Assembly: GCA_025677825.1 (NCBI GenBank)
Contig: JAIXMO010000015.1
Coordinates: 1 to 64,000, forward strand
Origin: Helicostylum pulchrum
Lineage: Eukaryota > Mucoromycota > Mucoromycetes > Mucorales > Mucoraceae
Direction of reading: 5' to 3'
DNA: 64,000 nucleotides
This document shows positions 1 to 11,303 of the stretch, one piece after another. The notes beneath the pieces are model-generated. The model was not told the origin of the DNA. It saw only the letters and a program-made list of their open reading frames with translations, and made no database searches. The stretch's first letter is position 1, and each line of letters starts with the position of its first letter. The position numbers and the translations under genes are program-made.

Positions 1-681
1 TTGACGAAGGCGTGTACTTTATGATATTAATGAATATTTTGTAGTTTATGTATATGAGATTCAATTTATCTTACGAATACATTATATATGTAGTATTTAA
101 GAACTATCTGCCTATTCTTTCAAAGTTCTTGTACCTCGTATGAATATTAATACATTTTCTCGGGCAGGCCGGAAAAAAAGTCTCTATTCGACATATCTTG
201 TGGTCGATGTACCTATGTTACTCAAATACTTATTGCGAGATACGTTTGGATTGATAGTTTGACGATAACTTTGTTCATCTATCACAATTGAGTATATAGC
301 CTGTTTGTATCCGGTATGTGATCAACTTTCCAATACATAATGAATGCCGCATGTTTTATAGTTAAGATAATATATAACGTGATCTATTAAAACGGTACTT
401 TAGCTGTATAGAAGTATATATTGTTTGTTTGTTTTGAATTGCGCCACGCGTATGCGCACGATGATAATCTTGCGTGACTATTGCTGATTGCGACTTTGCC
501 AATTCATAGCTAATAACCATAACATAATTATATCCTCATACTATTGATTTAAAATTCTAATATAAAAAATCTAGCTTTATTATTTAAAAAACCACAAACT
601 AATATCATATAAAGATGATAACCCTATTTCTTTTCGAAATAAAAAGAGAAAAAATGGTATTAGCCGTCCCCTTCCTACTTG
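1..681. other. Intergenic, no gene seen
   Basis: AT-rich sequence downstream of the ion-channel gene. I see no ORF of useful length, no RNA gene and no clear repeat. It may hold the 3' UTR of the minus-strand gene that ends at 682. Confidence 0.6.
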
Positions 682-1659
682 TTAGTCGCTTTCATTTAGA
701 GAAATGCCAAGTTCTTGTTTAAGTTCTCTCGTTTCCTTTTTGAGCTCCTTTTCTTTGGTCGATATTGTTTCGCTGTTTGCGATATAATATATATATGTAG
801 GATTGTTTATTCTACTACGCTTCTCTTTGTCGGAACACCACAATAGCTCAATCTCGGACACAACAGCTAATAAATAAAATATTTAGACATTGTAGATAAA
901 TATTTAAATACACATGTATATATTTACCGGCAAAGTGACTAACCCTGCATATCAAAATAAAACAAACGTTAATTAGTACCATTCGACAAATAAACTTCTA
1001 TTAACTTACCAAACTTTCTTTCCTCGTTTTTTCACGTCTTCAACTGTGCTCGACATGAGAGCACTTTATATAAAGCAATGTTAAGACATTGGTTTTTTTT
1101 TAATATGCAATTTTTTTTATAACTTACATAACCATATTAAAGAAAATGAGCACAATGATGAATGAAAATAAAATGCACATTGCCATGAGCATTTTACTGT
1201 CCCCTGCTTCGCCTTCAAGGACTGGGTCCCAAACACCATAAATAAAAAACCAGACTTGAGAAAATGCTTTAAACCAGTTTACAAAGCCGTTATCTGCGCT
1301 CACATTGGCGCTATCTGTAAGACCTTCTGTATTAACGATACCCGTTGTCAAAGTAGTGTTGCTTGTAAAGTTGCCAGAAAAATTATCTTGAAAATACGCA
1401 TCCTCCTCCATACGTAAAAGTACTACAAATGCCTGGGTAAATGCTATAATAACAAGTAACATGATAAAGAGTACAGAAGAAACATTTTTAAACAGCTGAA
1501 TAATAATTTCTAGCGTAACACCCTAAACAAAGAAAATCAGAACGCTTGTTTTAAATTTACAAGTAAATATTATCATCACTTACGAAATATGAAATAACGC
1601 GAAGTCTTAAAATACCGTGTAGCCATAAAATTAAGGTAGTAACACTGCAAACTTCATTC

Positions 1660-1696
<37 letters not shown>

Positions 1697-4600
1697 TGTC
1701 AGTTATTATTATTATTATTGTTTTACTCTTACATTTCCTTACAAAATAATTCCATCCCAGTAAAGATTGCAGAACTGTAAGTACAGGAAAACCAAATGCG
1801 GCTATATCCACCCAATTGTAGCCAGAATTGATATAAGCCATCTTACTACGACCATTAAAAAACTGCTGCGTTTCTTTATAGACAAGTATAGCTAAACTAA
1901 ACCCCATAACTACCAAAGAAGCTATATGACCTGGATGCTCCATATCAAACTCATTGTTTTCTCCCTTAACATATAGTGTCCGAGAAAACAGGACACCAGT
2001 CGAATAACTGACATAATACAAGGCGTGTATGAAGCAAATAAAAGCAAACTTTTTTCTTGCAAACATTTTCCATTTATACTCCAGTAAGACTTCAAGAATA
2101 GTATCACCCTGTCGAAAGATGTTATTATCGTTTTGACTTGATGCAATTCTAGTAAATGCGCTTTCTGTTTTATAAGGAATAATGTCGTCACCGTTTGCGC
2201 TGTTTTTAAGTCGATCTTCTGGGAAATCATTATATGAGTTGAAATGCGGAAGAGGAATAACGCACAGATTTGATAATTCCTTTGTCTTTTCTTCGGAGCC
2301 TTTGGTAATATACTCCCATACAAGATACTTGATAATAACCACTACGTTGCATAAGAATATATATATGCGTTCTATGTAAAGTATATCTTCATATTTCGAA
2401 TATAAACTATGTCGACAGTTTCGTAAGGAAGATTCGAAACCGCCATACTTCGTAAGCTGCTCTTTTATTGCATGAGATTCCAGATTTCTTAGATTCGCAA
2501 CATATTCCTTTTGTGGTGAGTCTATTTTTACGTTGTTGCTTAATTCAGAACTCAGGATCCCAAGTTTTCCTACTTCAATTTTCAAGTATGATAGCTTCTG
2601 GCTACTCGATAGTAAAAGATCTGAATATTAAACTGTTAATACTTGTGTCCTAATTTGTCTCCAAATTTATTTAACTTACCAGAGTTTCCCTCTTCTTGAA
2701 GAAACACAAGAGCATCAGTTAGCGCCGAGAGACAGCCCGGACCCAATTTTTTGGAATCAAACAGAATACGATTAAAAAGTAACTTGAACAGATCATAGCT
2801 TGACTCTTTGATCAATACCGTTAAGACATTTTCGTTAGTTGCCATTATTTCGCATTTCTCTGATGAAACACTTCCTTCTTCTGAACTTCGGTATATAATT
2901 TTATCTTTAAGAGAATCATTCGATTCGTTATTATTTTCGGTAGAAGTATCATTTTCACTATTACAGCCAAATTTATCTTTCAGCTTTGAGTAGTGACTTT
3001 TCCAATATTCTATGGCTATAGAAAATTCTGGTAAGCGTTCGTCGTTAATTTCAGTTAAAGGTATGTGAAAACTAAAGATGCCGATAGGAACTTTTTGCGG
3101 TAAAAGCAATTTGATTATTTCTCGACCTTCTTCAAAAGATGCTAGCATAACTAGTGTTTTACTTCCGGAGAGAGTTGAAAAGTAATTATAATTATCGTAA
3201 ATCTTATTAATAGCTGATTTAACGAGTTTTAGGGTTTTGCTTCGTAGTTCTGCCATATTTTTCTATTAGAGATGAAAAGTTATTAATTTGATAAAAGTAT
3301 CTGTAAATGATCTTACCTGAACCTCAGGCTCACTGTCACGGTTACGGAAAAGGAAATGTAACGCTTGACATGCACTTTCTAGCTGATGGTAGTCAAATTT
3401 TCTTCCATTATTTACTTCGTCCAGCGGTAAAAATATCTCCTCTGTATGGTAAACCTTGGAACTGTTTTTGTCACTACTGTTATCATCGGATGTGTCTCTT
3501 ATATTAACTATTAATCTGCCTAAAGGGTTGTTTCCAACAAACTTGATACTGTCAAAATTATAAATTTTCCAGCTGTCACGAAATGAATAGGCGCGTCCAT
3601 AATCAGGTGCTTTGTAAGCTCTTATATAAAGAAGTTGATCCTCTTCGCTTATTGGGTCTTCTTCAGTTATACTACCTTTCACATTCCAAAGTTGAACAGT
3701 ATGCCTACCGAAGCGAATCAAATGTTTCATTCCTTCAACATTAATATAACCGCATTTAAGATGTTTGTAATCTAGCAAATTATTTGATATTTCGTATTCC
3801 TCTTTACACGAAGGTTCGCATTTTTGAAGCCATTCTATATTAGCAGGGTCTTTTTCTTTATCTATATGTAGCTCCATACATTTGGTTTTGAGGTAACCGC
3901 CTTCATTAGACATGTAGAACCCTACCAAACATTTCTCTTCGCCAGTATTATATACTCGTTTAACAAAAGGTTCGAATACTTTGATCTGTTTCGAATCATA
4001 AGATCTCTTACCGACTTCTTCGCTTTTTCTATATATAGACCTCTCCGCTTCTAGATACCAAATTTCAAAAACCACTTTGTCGTCTTCCCACCCAGACATG
4101 GCTACATATCGACCACCATAACAAAAACGAATATGAGAAACTTCAAAATTGGTGGCAGAATCGTCTTTTTGTGATTTTAATCGATACATTAGCAAACCAC
4201 TTTTAACATTATAAACATTTATCGATCCATTACTTTCAACATAAGCGGCGGTAAATTTATAATCCTTTGAGAACGCCATAATGTGTTGTCCTTTAGCTTC
4301 AAATGAAGTCAAGCGTACACCATTTTCTTTAATTGACCAAGTACGGACAATTCCACCACTAAAAGGCGTAGTTATAAGATTGTGTTTGATATGTCTTGTA
4401 ATTGTAATAAGCTTCTTTATTTCATCATTTTCTCCTTTCATATCAAGCCAAGGGGAGTTTCTAATGTAAGAGTTATGAATTAAACTACTTTCCACAGTAG
4501 TTCCTGATTCAAAAATATTCAAATCAAGTGTAGTCTTGTCAGATGCACCAGATGAAAAGTTCGCATACCTAAACGTCGCTACGTCAATAAAGGCTAAAGA

Positions 4601-5191
4601 TGTATTTTTTTCGCTTAAGAACACAGCACGTCCAATGCATTTTGGAGAAGAATTCAGCTCGATGCTATTATTACGAACTTGGAAAATAAGACAGTTGACA
4701 TTTTCTTGACTTATCTTATTATGTATTACATTTCTTTCATAAAAAGATAAAGCAATATATAAACCGTCATGAGAAATAGATAGAAATTTGCAATGCTTTG
4801 ATCCGGCGTTTTTAACATGAGCAGTAATATCGACACTAAAGTGTTCATCTTCAGTACTGAGTTTTTGAGATCCCCCTTTCAGAGTGACTTTTTTGTTGCT
4901 ATCTACGTCAACAGCTGTGAATCTACGTCTGGTTAAAAATGTCGTGTATACTTTTTCCGGACCCAAAGTACGTTCATACATTTCGTCTCGATTGTAACTG
5001 AGGTAAGCCATCCACTCTTTGTTGCTAGATATGTCTAGAAGTCTGACATCTTTACCTTGAAAATTATGGTTGTCAATCGTGCCTACTTTTGGGATTTCAG
5101 GTTCGTCTGACAATCCATTAAAAAGTGTATCTTTCTCCGTTGAGGCCGATTCCATATCGTCTGGTTTCTTACGCCATTTTCGACTGAACAT
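682..5191 (-). CDS. Ion-transport (TRP-like) channel protein with WD40-like N-terminus
   Basis: Eight exons: 5191-3317, 3262-2680, 2620-1743, 1658-1584, 1522-1128, 1063-1010, 944-928 and 866-682, giving about 1353 aa with consistent phases. The first ~625 residues hold beta-propeller-like repeats (segments such as GGIVRTWSIKENG and HTVQLWNVKG). A central soluble region follows. About six hydrophobic helices then lie between the third exon and the 1522-1128 exon: one contains FICFIHALYYVSYS, one follows NWVDIAAFGFPVL, there is an S4/S5-like LRLRVISYFGVTLEI, a pore-like FVNWFKAFSQVWFF, and an S6-like helix ending FFNMVIALM. The C-terminus is short, charged and coiled-coil-like. This is the layout of fungal ion_trans (PF00520) cation channels; the conducted ion cannot be read. 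The start was taken at the ATG at 5191; the ATG at 5155 is an alternative. The acceptor at 1659 was chosen over a nearer CAG because only it keeps the frame. Exon 944-928 is only 17 nt. Confidence 0.8.
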
Positions 5192-5973
5192 TATAAGATA
5201 CTGTAATAACCAAAGGAAAAAGGAAAAGTATATAAAAAATAGATGGAGATCCTTTTTAACCGACGTGGGCTCAGTAATTGGCGGCACTTTCAAAGCCCTA
5301 ATTCTTGTACAAAGATTTGCGGCTGTACATCAAAACCTTAGTTTTACACATGTACATTTACAGACTTTAAATATACAGAAATCAGTAAAAAAAATCCAAA
5401 ACTAATTCTACTGATAAGCCTTTAAAATATATTTATAGTTGATTTAGACCAAAAAACATAAATATCTTGACAAAACGCTAAAAAAAAAGGCCTGTTCAAT
5501 AGTTACTATAGCCTTGTCTTACACGGAAAGCCCCCGTGTAACGGAATATGACTTTATTTCAGCTCACGACCCCACAAGCAGTAATGCTGTACTTGATGAT
5601 AAAACCCACTTACTTTATATTGGTTCTAACTCTTGGAATGCCACTGAACTATGTCTAAGCCGGTCTTGGTTACACGAACAATACATCTTTTTCAAAATCA
5701 CAATAATATCGGCGTACATCCGTGACTTTAGCGCCAGGTTTTGGAAGCCTTAAGATATGTGGCCCTTTGGGAAGGAAAAGAGCTATCCAAACTTCGGTAT
5801 ATAATTCGAAAATACTACACCTTATTTTTGTAGCTTGAAATATACAAAGAAACGTAGCCCCATTAAATAACCTTATTTTGATCTATGAAGGTATTTCTTT
5901 ATATTTTTTTACAAAAAGACTACATATTTTTGATTTAAATAGGTCTGTAATTGATATGAAAAAAAGGTCAAGT
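5192..5973. other. Intergenic, no supported gene
   Basis: Upstream of the ion-channel gene. A 79-codon plus-strand ORF at 5514-5753 resembles no family I know and lacks splice or promoter context, so it is not called. The sequence is otherwise AT-rich. Confidence 0.5.
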
Positions 5974-6079
5974 ACAGCTGAAGAAAATAGGTTAGGCCAC
6001 AAAAAAAAAAAATTGGGACACCAATTTTGAAAATGGGACAATTTTTTTTTTTGTGGCCCAACCTATTTTCTTCAGCTGT
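5974..6079. repeat. Short near-perfect palindrome, MITE-like
   Basis: An arm of about 40 bp beginning ACAGCTGAAGAAAATAGG at 5974-6014 is repeated in inverted orientation at 6039-6079. The arms are separated by a loop of about 24 bp. Each arm includes GGCCACA or its complement and a 12-13 bp A/T run. The outer ends sit next to TA dinucleotides (AGTACAGCTG on the left, CAGCTGTGTA on the right), as expected for a minimal Tc1/mariner-derived MITE or two abutted terminal inverted repeats. It has no coding capacity. Confidence 0.7.
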
Positions 6080-6179
6080 GTATAACAATTCAACCTCCAC
6101 ATAAAAATGTCAATCCACTTCATTTTCCCCATCGTTAATTGTACTAATCTCCGTTGTCCTTTTTTTTATCCTTTTTTTT

Positions 6180-6500
6180 GCATGTAGCGTAATACAATCA
6201 ACCCTTTTTTTTTTTCTTGTCAATTGTTAATCGTGTAAAACTACCAGATGTATCCAAACGGCCCGTCTGCATGTAGCGTAATACAATCAACCCTTTTTTT
6301 TTTTCTTGTCAATTGTTAATCGTGTAAAACTACCAGATGTATCCAAACGGCCCGTCTGCATGTAGCGTAATACAATCAACCCTTTTTTTTTTCTTGTCAA
6401 TTGTTAATCGTGTAAAACTACCAGATGTATCCAAACGGCCCGTCTGCATGTAGCGTAATACAATCAACCCTTTTTTTTACTCTTGTTAATCGTAATCGCA
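6180..6500. repeat. Tandem minisatellite, 89-bp unit
   Basis: The word GCATGTAGCGTAATACAATC starts at 6180, 6269, 6358 and 6446, giving periods of 89, 89 and 88 bp. Each unit contains a T-run, TTGTCAATTGTTAATCGTG and CCAGATGTATCCAAACGG. The fourth copy diverges after about 45 bp. The unit-length change comes from the T-run. The copies are nearly identical, so the array looks recent. Confidence 0.9.
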
Positions 6501-6946
6501 CCCTTTACCCTTTTGGGAGTAGAGCTGTCTTCACCTTCACGTGGTTACTCCTGTTAGTAGAAGCTTTTATTGCTTTGAAGCTAAGAAAGACATTGTACCG
6601 TGTAGGTAAAATAAAGCTAATAAAAAAATATATACTTTAAATTAGAATGAAGTTACTGTCTGGTTAATTTATTTGTGATCGAGATATTTGGATTCTATTG
6701 CTATCAATTATAATCGTTTCTATTCGCTGTGTGTTTATCAGTTGTCTACAATCAAAATATAATAAATACTTTACCCGTACGCCTATGAGGATCCTCTTTT
6801 AAAATATAGATGAAAGGAAGAGCCTCAAATATAAAATGTACTTTTTTATACATAGAAACTGTTCAATATATATGAGTTTATTATTTTAAAAAAGGGTATA
6901 ACATGGGATAAAAAATAATGACTTTAACTTAGAGGCAATTGCTTGC
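6501..6946. other. Intergenic, nothing recognised
   Basis: AT-rich spacer between the minisatellite and the 3' end of the Fanzor-like pseudogene. No gene or repeat is supported. Confidence 0.5.
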
Positions 6947-9900
6947 TTATTCTTTAGTACTGGTATCATGACTTCGTTTTCTCTTTCCAGTATTAAAACA
7001 TGGTGATATAAATCGTGAATTCTTCGAGGTAACTTTTACTTCTGGTACATACTTTCTTACAAGTTCATTGGTTTGTTCCATGGTTAGCCTGGCTTGATAA
7101 ACGGTTTTTAAGATTGGTAACAATTTAATGTTGATATCATCAGGCTCTTCAGGTAAAAACAAAGGATCTATACGATTAATTCGAGTAACATATCCCATTG
7201 GTGAATCACATAAAACCAGCGAAAACTTGTTCTCTACAGGAAGATTTACCAACCCTAACAGTTAATATATCGACAAATGTAAAGATTATGTAAATCATCA
7301 CTTACCGAACATGAGAAACCCAACAAGAATAAATTTCTCTAGTAATACCATCATCGATAGCAGGCCTTGAGATGTTTCGGTTAAGGAAAACCTCGGCTTT
7401 TTTTTTGAAATCATCAGTATTTGTTTCACTGTTGTAGTCGTTGTAACAAAAATATGGATGTTGCATCTTTAGTAGTAACATAGCCGATCCTGAAATGCAT
7501 ATTGCAGTAGCAGATACGGCATGTCTTCCCTTGTGTATTTCATGTTTCAAAGCCAATATACAATGCTTGTTAGAGCAAACTGCCGTTCCTCTTACTTCCT
7601 TGACGAGAGTACCATTCTTGGTTTTTAAGACTTTGAACGGGTGTGTTGTTTTTTTAAAGCAAAAAACGCAAGTTTGAGATGTCAAATTTTCGTTTGTAAC
7701 AGCGACGGACGTATATAGACTATGCAGTTTGGGTTTCCATACGCCTCCGTACCTTAAGTAGCCTTTAATACTTGAGTTATTACAATATCCTCTATCTCCA
7801 GTTAACATGATGGGTTGTTTGTTTCCTTTGCTCGAAGTAAATTGTCTTTCGGAAGAGCAAGTTCTATCGAAACATTTCTTTTGTTGTATTTCAGTTCTAC
7901 GTTTCTGTTTGATTCGTACGTTTGAATAATAAAAGTTTCGTATGTCGTTCCTGTGTTTATATTTGTTATCCATCATATCATCGACTTCTTGTATATTATT
8001 GGAGTTTTCGATATTCATATTCATAAAACTTCTTTCAATATTCATTACAACTTTTCCTGCATCTGTTTGCTTTTTCAATTTTTCTAGCTTCATCATGCTT
8101 GTTTTAACTCCACTACGAAACTGCAAGTCACTGGAATGGTCTTTAAAAGTTTTACAAAGTGTTGCTTTGTTGATATCATCATTGGAAAAGTTCAATGCAG
8201 CATCTTGATCACCTTCTATTTCGAAATGTTTTAAAAAAATGTGAGCAACAACTCCCAAAATAAATCTGCTTAGAAATCATGTCATTTTTTACCTTTAATG
8301 TCATTCAATATTGAATATTTGTTAAACAGCTTTAAGTGAAATTTTACTTGGTTTATATCCAACTTTGCCGTTTCCGTCATAGTCACCAGCCCATTATCTG
8401 TTCCAGAAAACAGCAAGTCGTCTGAATAGCGTACTTGTTCGTCTAACTCTATATCTTCTGTTCTCTCGAAGCATTTATAGTTATCTTTTGTTATTTCAAA
8501 TTTTTTACCAATATTCTGTCCATCTTTTATCGTAAAGTCTTTACCGTATTCCGAAGTATTAAGTTGTTTTTGCAAATTATAAATTTTAGATTTAGTAGCC
8601 TTCAGACGTTCTTTGATAGCTATTGTTTCGTTGTTGCAGTGTTTCTTTAAAAGCTTTTCTTGTTCTTTTTTTCTTGTATAATTCGTCATTAGTTTTTTTT
8701 TTCCTGAATTGTAAAGCTCTTGTCGTTTTTATCTTTTTTTATTATCCATTCATTCTTCAGACGTTTAATATCACTTGTAATGATACTATTCTTTTTTATT
8801 TGAACATCATTTTTTAATTGTAAACCGATAGCGTTTGATTCAGTTTTTAAAAGTGCAATCCTATCATTAATATCTCTCTTGGCAGAAATTGACAATTGTT
8901 TTGGTGTAACTTTGCTATCATTCTTTTGAGTGATTACTTTGCAAGAATTGGATGATGAAGTATCACAAATCAAAGTTCCAGATACTCTAGCTGTTTTTAA
9001 ACCCGGTAAGAAAGTTATCACATGATTAAACTTTTGATTAAAGGAATACGCAGTGTTTGTGATTTCAGGTAGGTCAAAAAAAGAGCTAAAGACAACGTCT
9101 TTTTGTTCATTCGCTAGTTGTCGAGAAAGAATAACCTTGCCGTCAAATCCATATATTTCAAGCTTTTTCACGCCATCTTCGGTGTTATTACCACAGAACA
9201 AGCTATATATAGCGGAGGCATCCATTGGTAAAGCATTCAAATGCCCGGGACTTGTAATAGGACAAATTTTTAAGGCTTTTTTGGAATATCCAGCGTGGTT
9301 AAATACTTGATTGGCCATCAATACGAAGGGTATTTGGAATGCAATGGAGTATCTATTTTTTTTTTCAGGAAAATACGGTTGTATCAAATCAACTATCAAT
9401 TTGCAGACATTGATCTCCTTCTCGTTGATATCATTGGAAACGTCTTGAATTTGTTTTGTTGAAATACTTTTTCCATCGTATTTATAGATGAGATTTCGTA
9501 ATATGGTTTGTAATACGTTCAATCTATTCCTGTTGACGTCAGTGTTTTTAAGGGGTCTTTCATCCTCTAATAGCAGCAAATCACTAGCAGAAACCGGGTT
9601 ATGTTCCGAAGACATCTCCAGTTCCAACTCTTCAATATCATCATCTTCCTACATTATAATATAAAGTTAAATTTTTGTTTGCCAAAATTAATGCAAAAAG
9701 TATACTAACCTGTTCTTTATCATTATTCTTATTTTTGTCGTCAGACACAAGATACTCATCTTCTACACTTCTTTTCAGTTTCTAAATTCGAATATGAAGA
9801 TTAATTATTAAATCTCCAAAGTGAATATTAAAAGTATACGAACCTCTTCTTTTAGAACTTCAATATAAGTCGTAATACGTTCATTACACCAGTTCTGCTC

Positions 9901-11303
9901 TCTTACGCCATTTCGGAGCGTTTGCACGATCTTCTGTAGATTTCTTGATATATTTGTCTCTTCTTTTAATTTCATTCTTAAAAAGGCTTCTTCGACTATT
10001 TCTTGACTTATGTATCAGACTGATATTCTTTTTTAGTATACTTGGATAATTAGACATAGTTAAATCTTTGTTGCACTTTTAACTTCTCCTCTCTCTTTAA
10101 TTTCTTTTTTTCTACGAAATCTTCAGTTTTTTTTTACGAATAAGAGCCAAGTGAATTTTTAAGAGTACACGTAATAGGCGATTTAATAAATTATTAAGTC
10201 GTTTGGGATTGTCCCATAAGTTGATGAAATTTACAGTGTATTTGGCTAATACTTGTTTCATTATATAAACATCTAGAGACTTGTCGTTGATCATTTTTGG
10301 GAGGAATATGATCAACTAATACCTTATGTAGCGGTGACTTTTGTAAAGTTGATCTGCGTAGGTCCTCGAGGTCCAAAATACGTAGATTGAATTAATTACA
10401 AATGACTGGTGTCAAATAAAGATTTTAGTTGGTTGTTGAAACTATCTGAATTCATAAATCTCTATCGGGAGCAGGAGGTGAACATTGATTAGGTTGATAT
10501 ACGTTAAAATCACTCGGAAGATACTCTTTAAGCTTTGGGCCTTGAATACTAGAAAGAACTACGTTATTTGCTTCATCTAATTCAAAACGCTTGTCTTTAA
10601 ATTGAATTAGCATCTTGAATAGTTGAACTCCATAGGTTGTGATATAATCAGTTGATTCTACTAATGTATTTGAAATGATTGATAAAAATTGACGCAAAAT
10701 GTCTTTAGGAAGATCTTTTCTGAAAATTTTTGAGATCGATGTAGTAAAAGTCCTAACTTCATCTGTATTATGGTTAGACGATGAAGTATCCAATACTTTA
10801 TTAAGAGGGATAGTATCATCAGAAACGATTTCTTTTTCTACTTCTTTTTCTTTCCCTTTCCTTTTTCTATTTACTTCAAGGTGGTTGAATCGAAATTTTC
10901 AGCTACAAAATCCAACCAGTATTCAACATTTCCTTTTTTTGTCTTTTTAAAAATATTCTATTGTAGTAGCTGGAACGTTGGCTTTTTGTTCCGCTGTAGT
11001 GACCGTGCCTCTTTCGAGTCTTGTGGCATTTAAACATTGGGTTTTTAAAGTATTTATATCGTCTTTATTATCTAAGCACGTTCGAATTTTATTAGTTAAT
11101 CTAATTCGCATTTCATTAGATAACACTTCAATATAAAAATTGTTGTCCGTATCGTTTTTGACTCTTTTAGTTGAGGAAGTTGAGGAAGTTGACGACTCTG
11201 CCTCGTTCTCCATCCGTTCTCTTTTAGGGCCTGGAGTACGCCAGCTTGGTATTCGATTGCTACTATCTTCAAACTTGGCCCTTTGTTTCTTTTTACTATG
11301 CAT
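6947..11303 (-). pseudogene. TnpB/Fanzor-like (RuvC + zinc-ribbon) gene, decayed
   Basis: The coding trail starts at the ATG at 11303 and runs through frame-broken segments (11303-10947, 10793-10452, 10376-10112). Better-kept exons follow: 9975-9844, 9781-9710, 9648-8690, 8689-8293, 8215-7306 and 7254-6947. The C-terminal half has a RuvC-I-like GTDNGLVTM (near 8375), a glycine-rich GDRG segment, a RuvC-II-like NENLTSQTC with the expected Glu, and a zinc ribbon CVFC...CSNKHC (about 7550-7680). A RuvC-III-like RHAVSATAI follows (near 7520), with His where RDxxxA would have Asp. This matches the OrfB/Cas12f1-like TNB families that include the eukaryotic RNA-guided nucleases called Fanzors. Breaks include frame changes at A/T runs near 10950, 10121 and 8691-8700 (A10), a nonsense codon after SHL near 10405, and a one-base phase mismatch between the exons ending 7306 and starting 7254. 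The family call is by motif; guide RNA and activity are unknown. Confidence 0.6.

Noticed and set aside
1659..1742. Coding extension of the ion-channel exon through the TA microsatellite
   Set aside because: The segment has a GTAAGG donor at one end and an ATAG acceptor at the other; removing it joins the flanking exons in frame.
5514..5753. 79-aa plus-strand ORF
   Set aside because: No recognisable domain, no splice context and no promoter signal; length is not exceptional for chance.
6180..6500. CRISPR array
   Set aside because: The repeats are contiguous 89-bp units with no unique spacers, and the genome is eukaryotic.
8685..8700. Programmed ribosomal frameshift at the A10 run of the Fanzor-like gene
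   Set aside because: Possible in principle, but several other lesions of the same kind in the gene make decay the simpler explanation.
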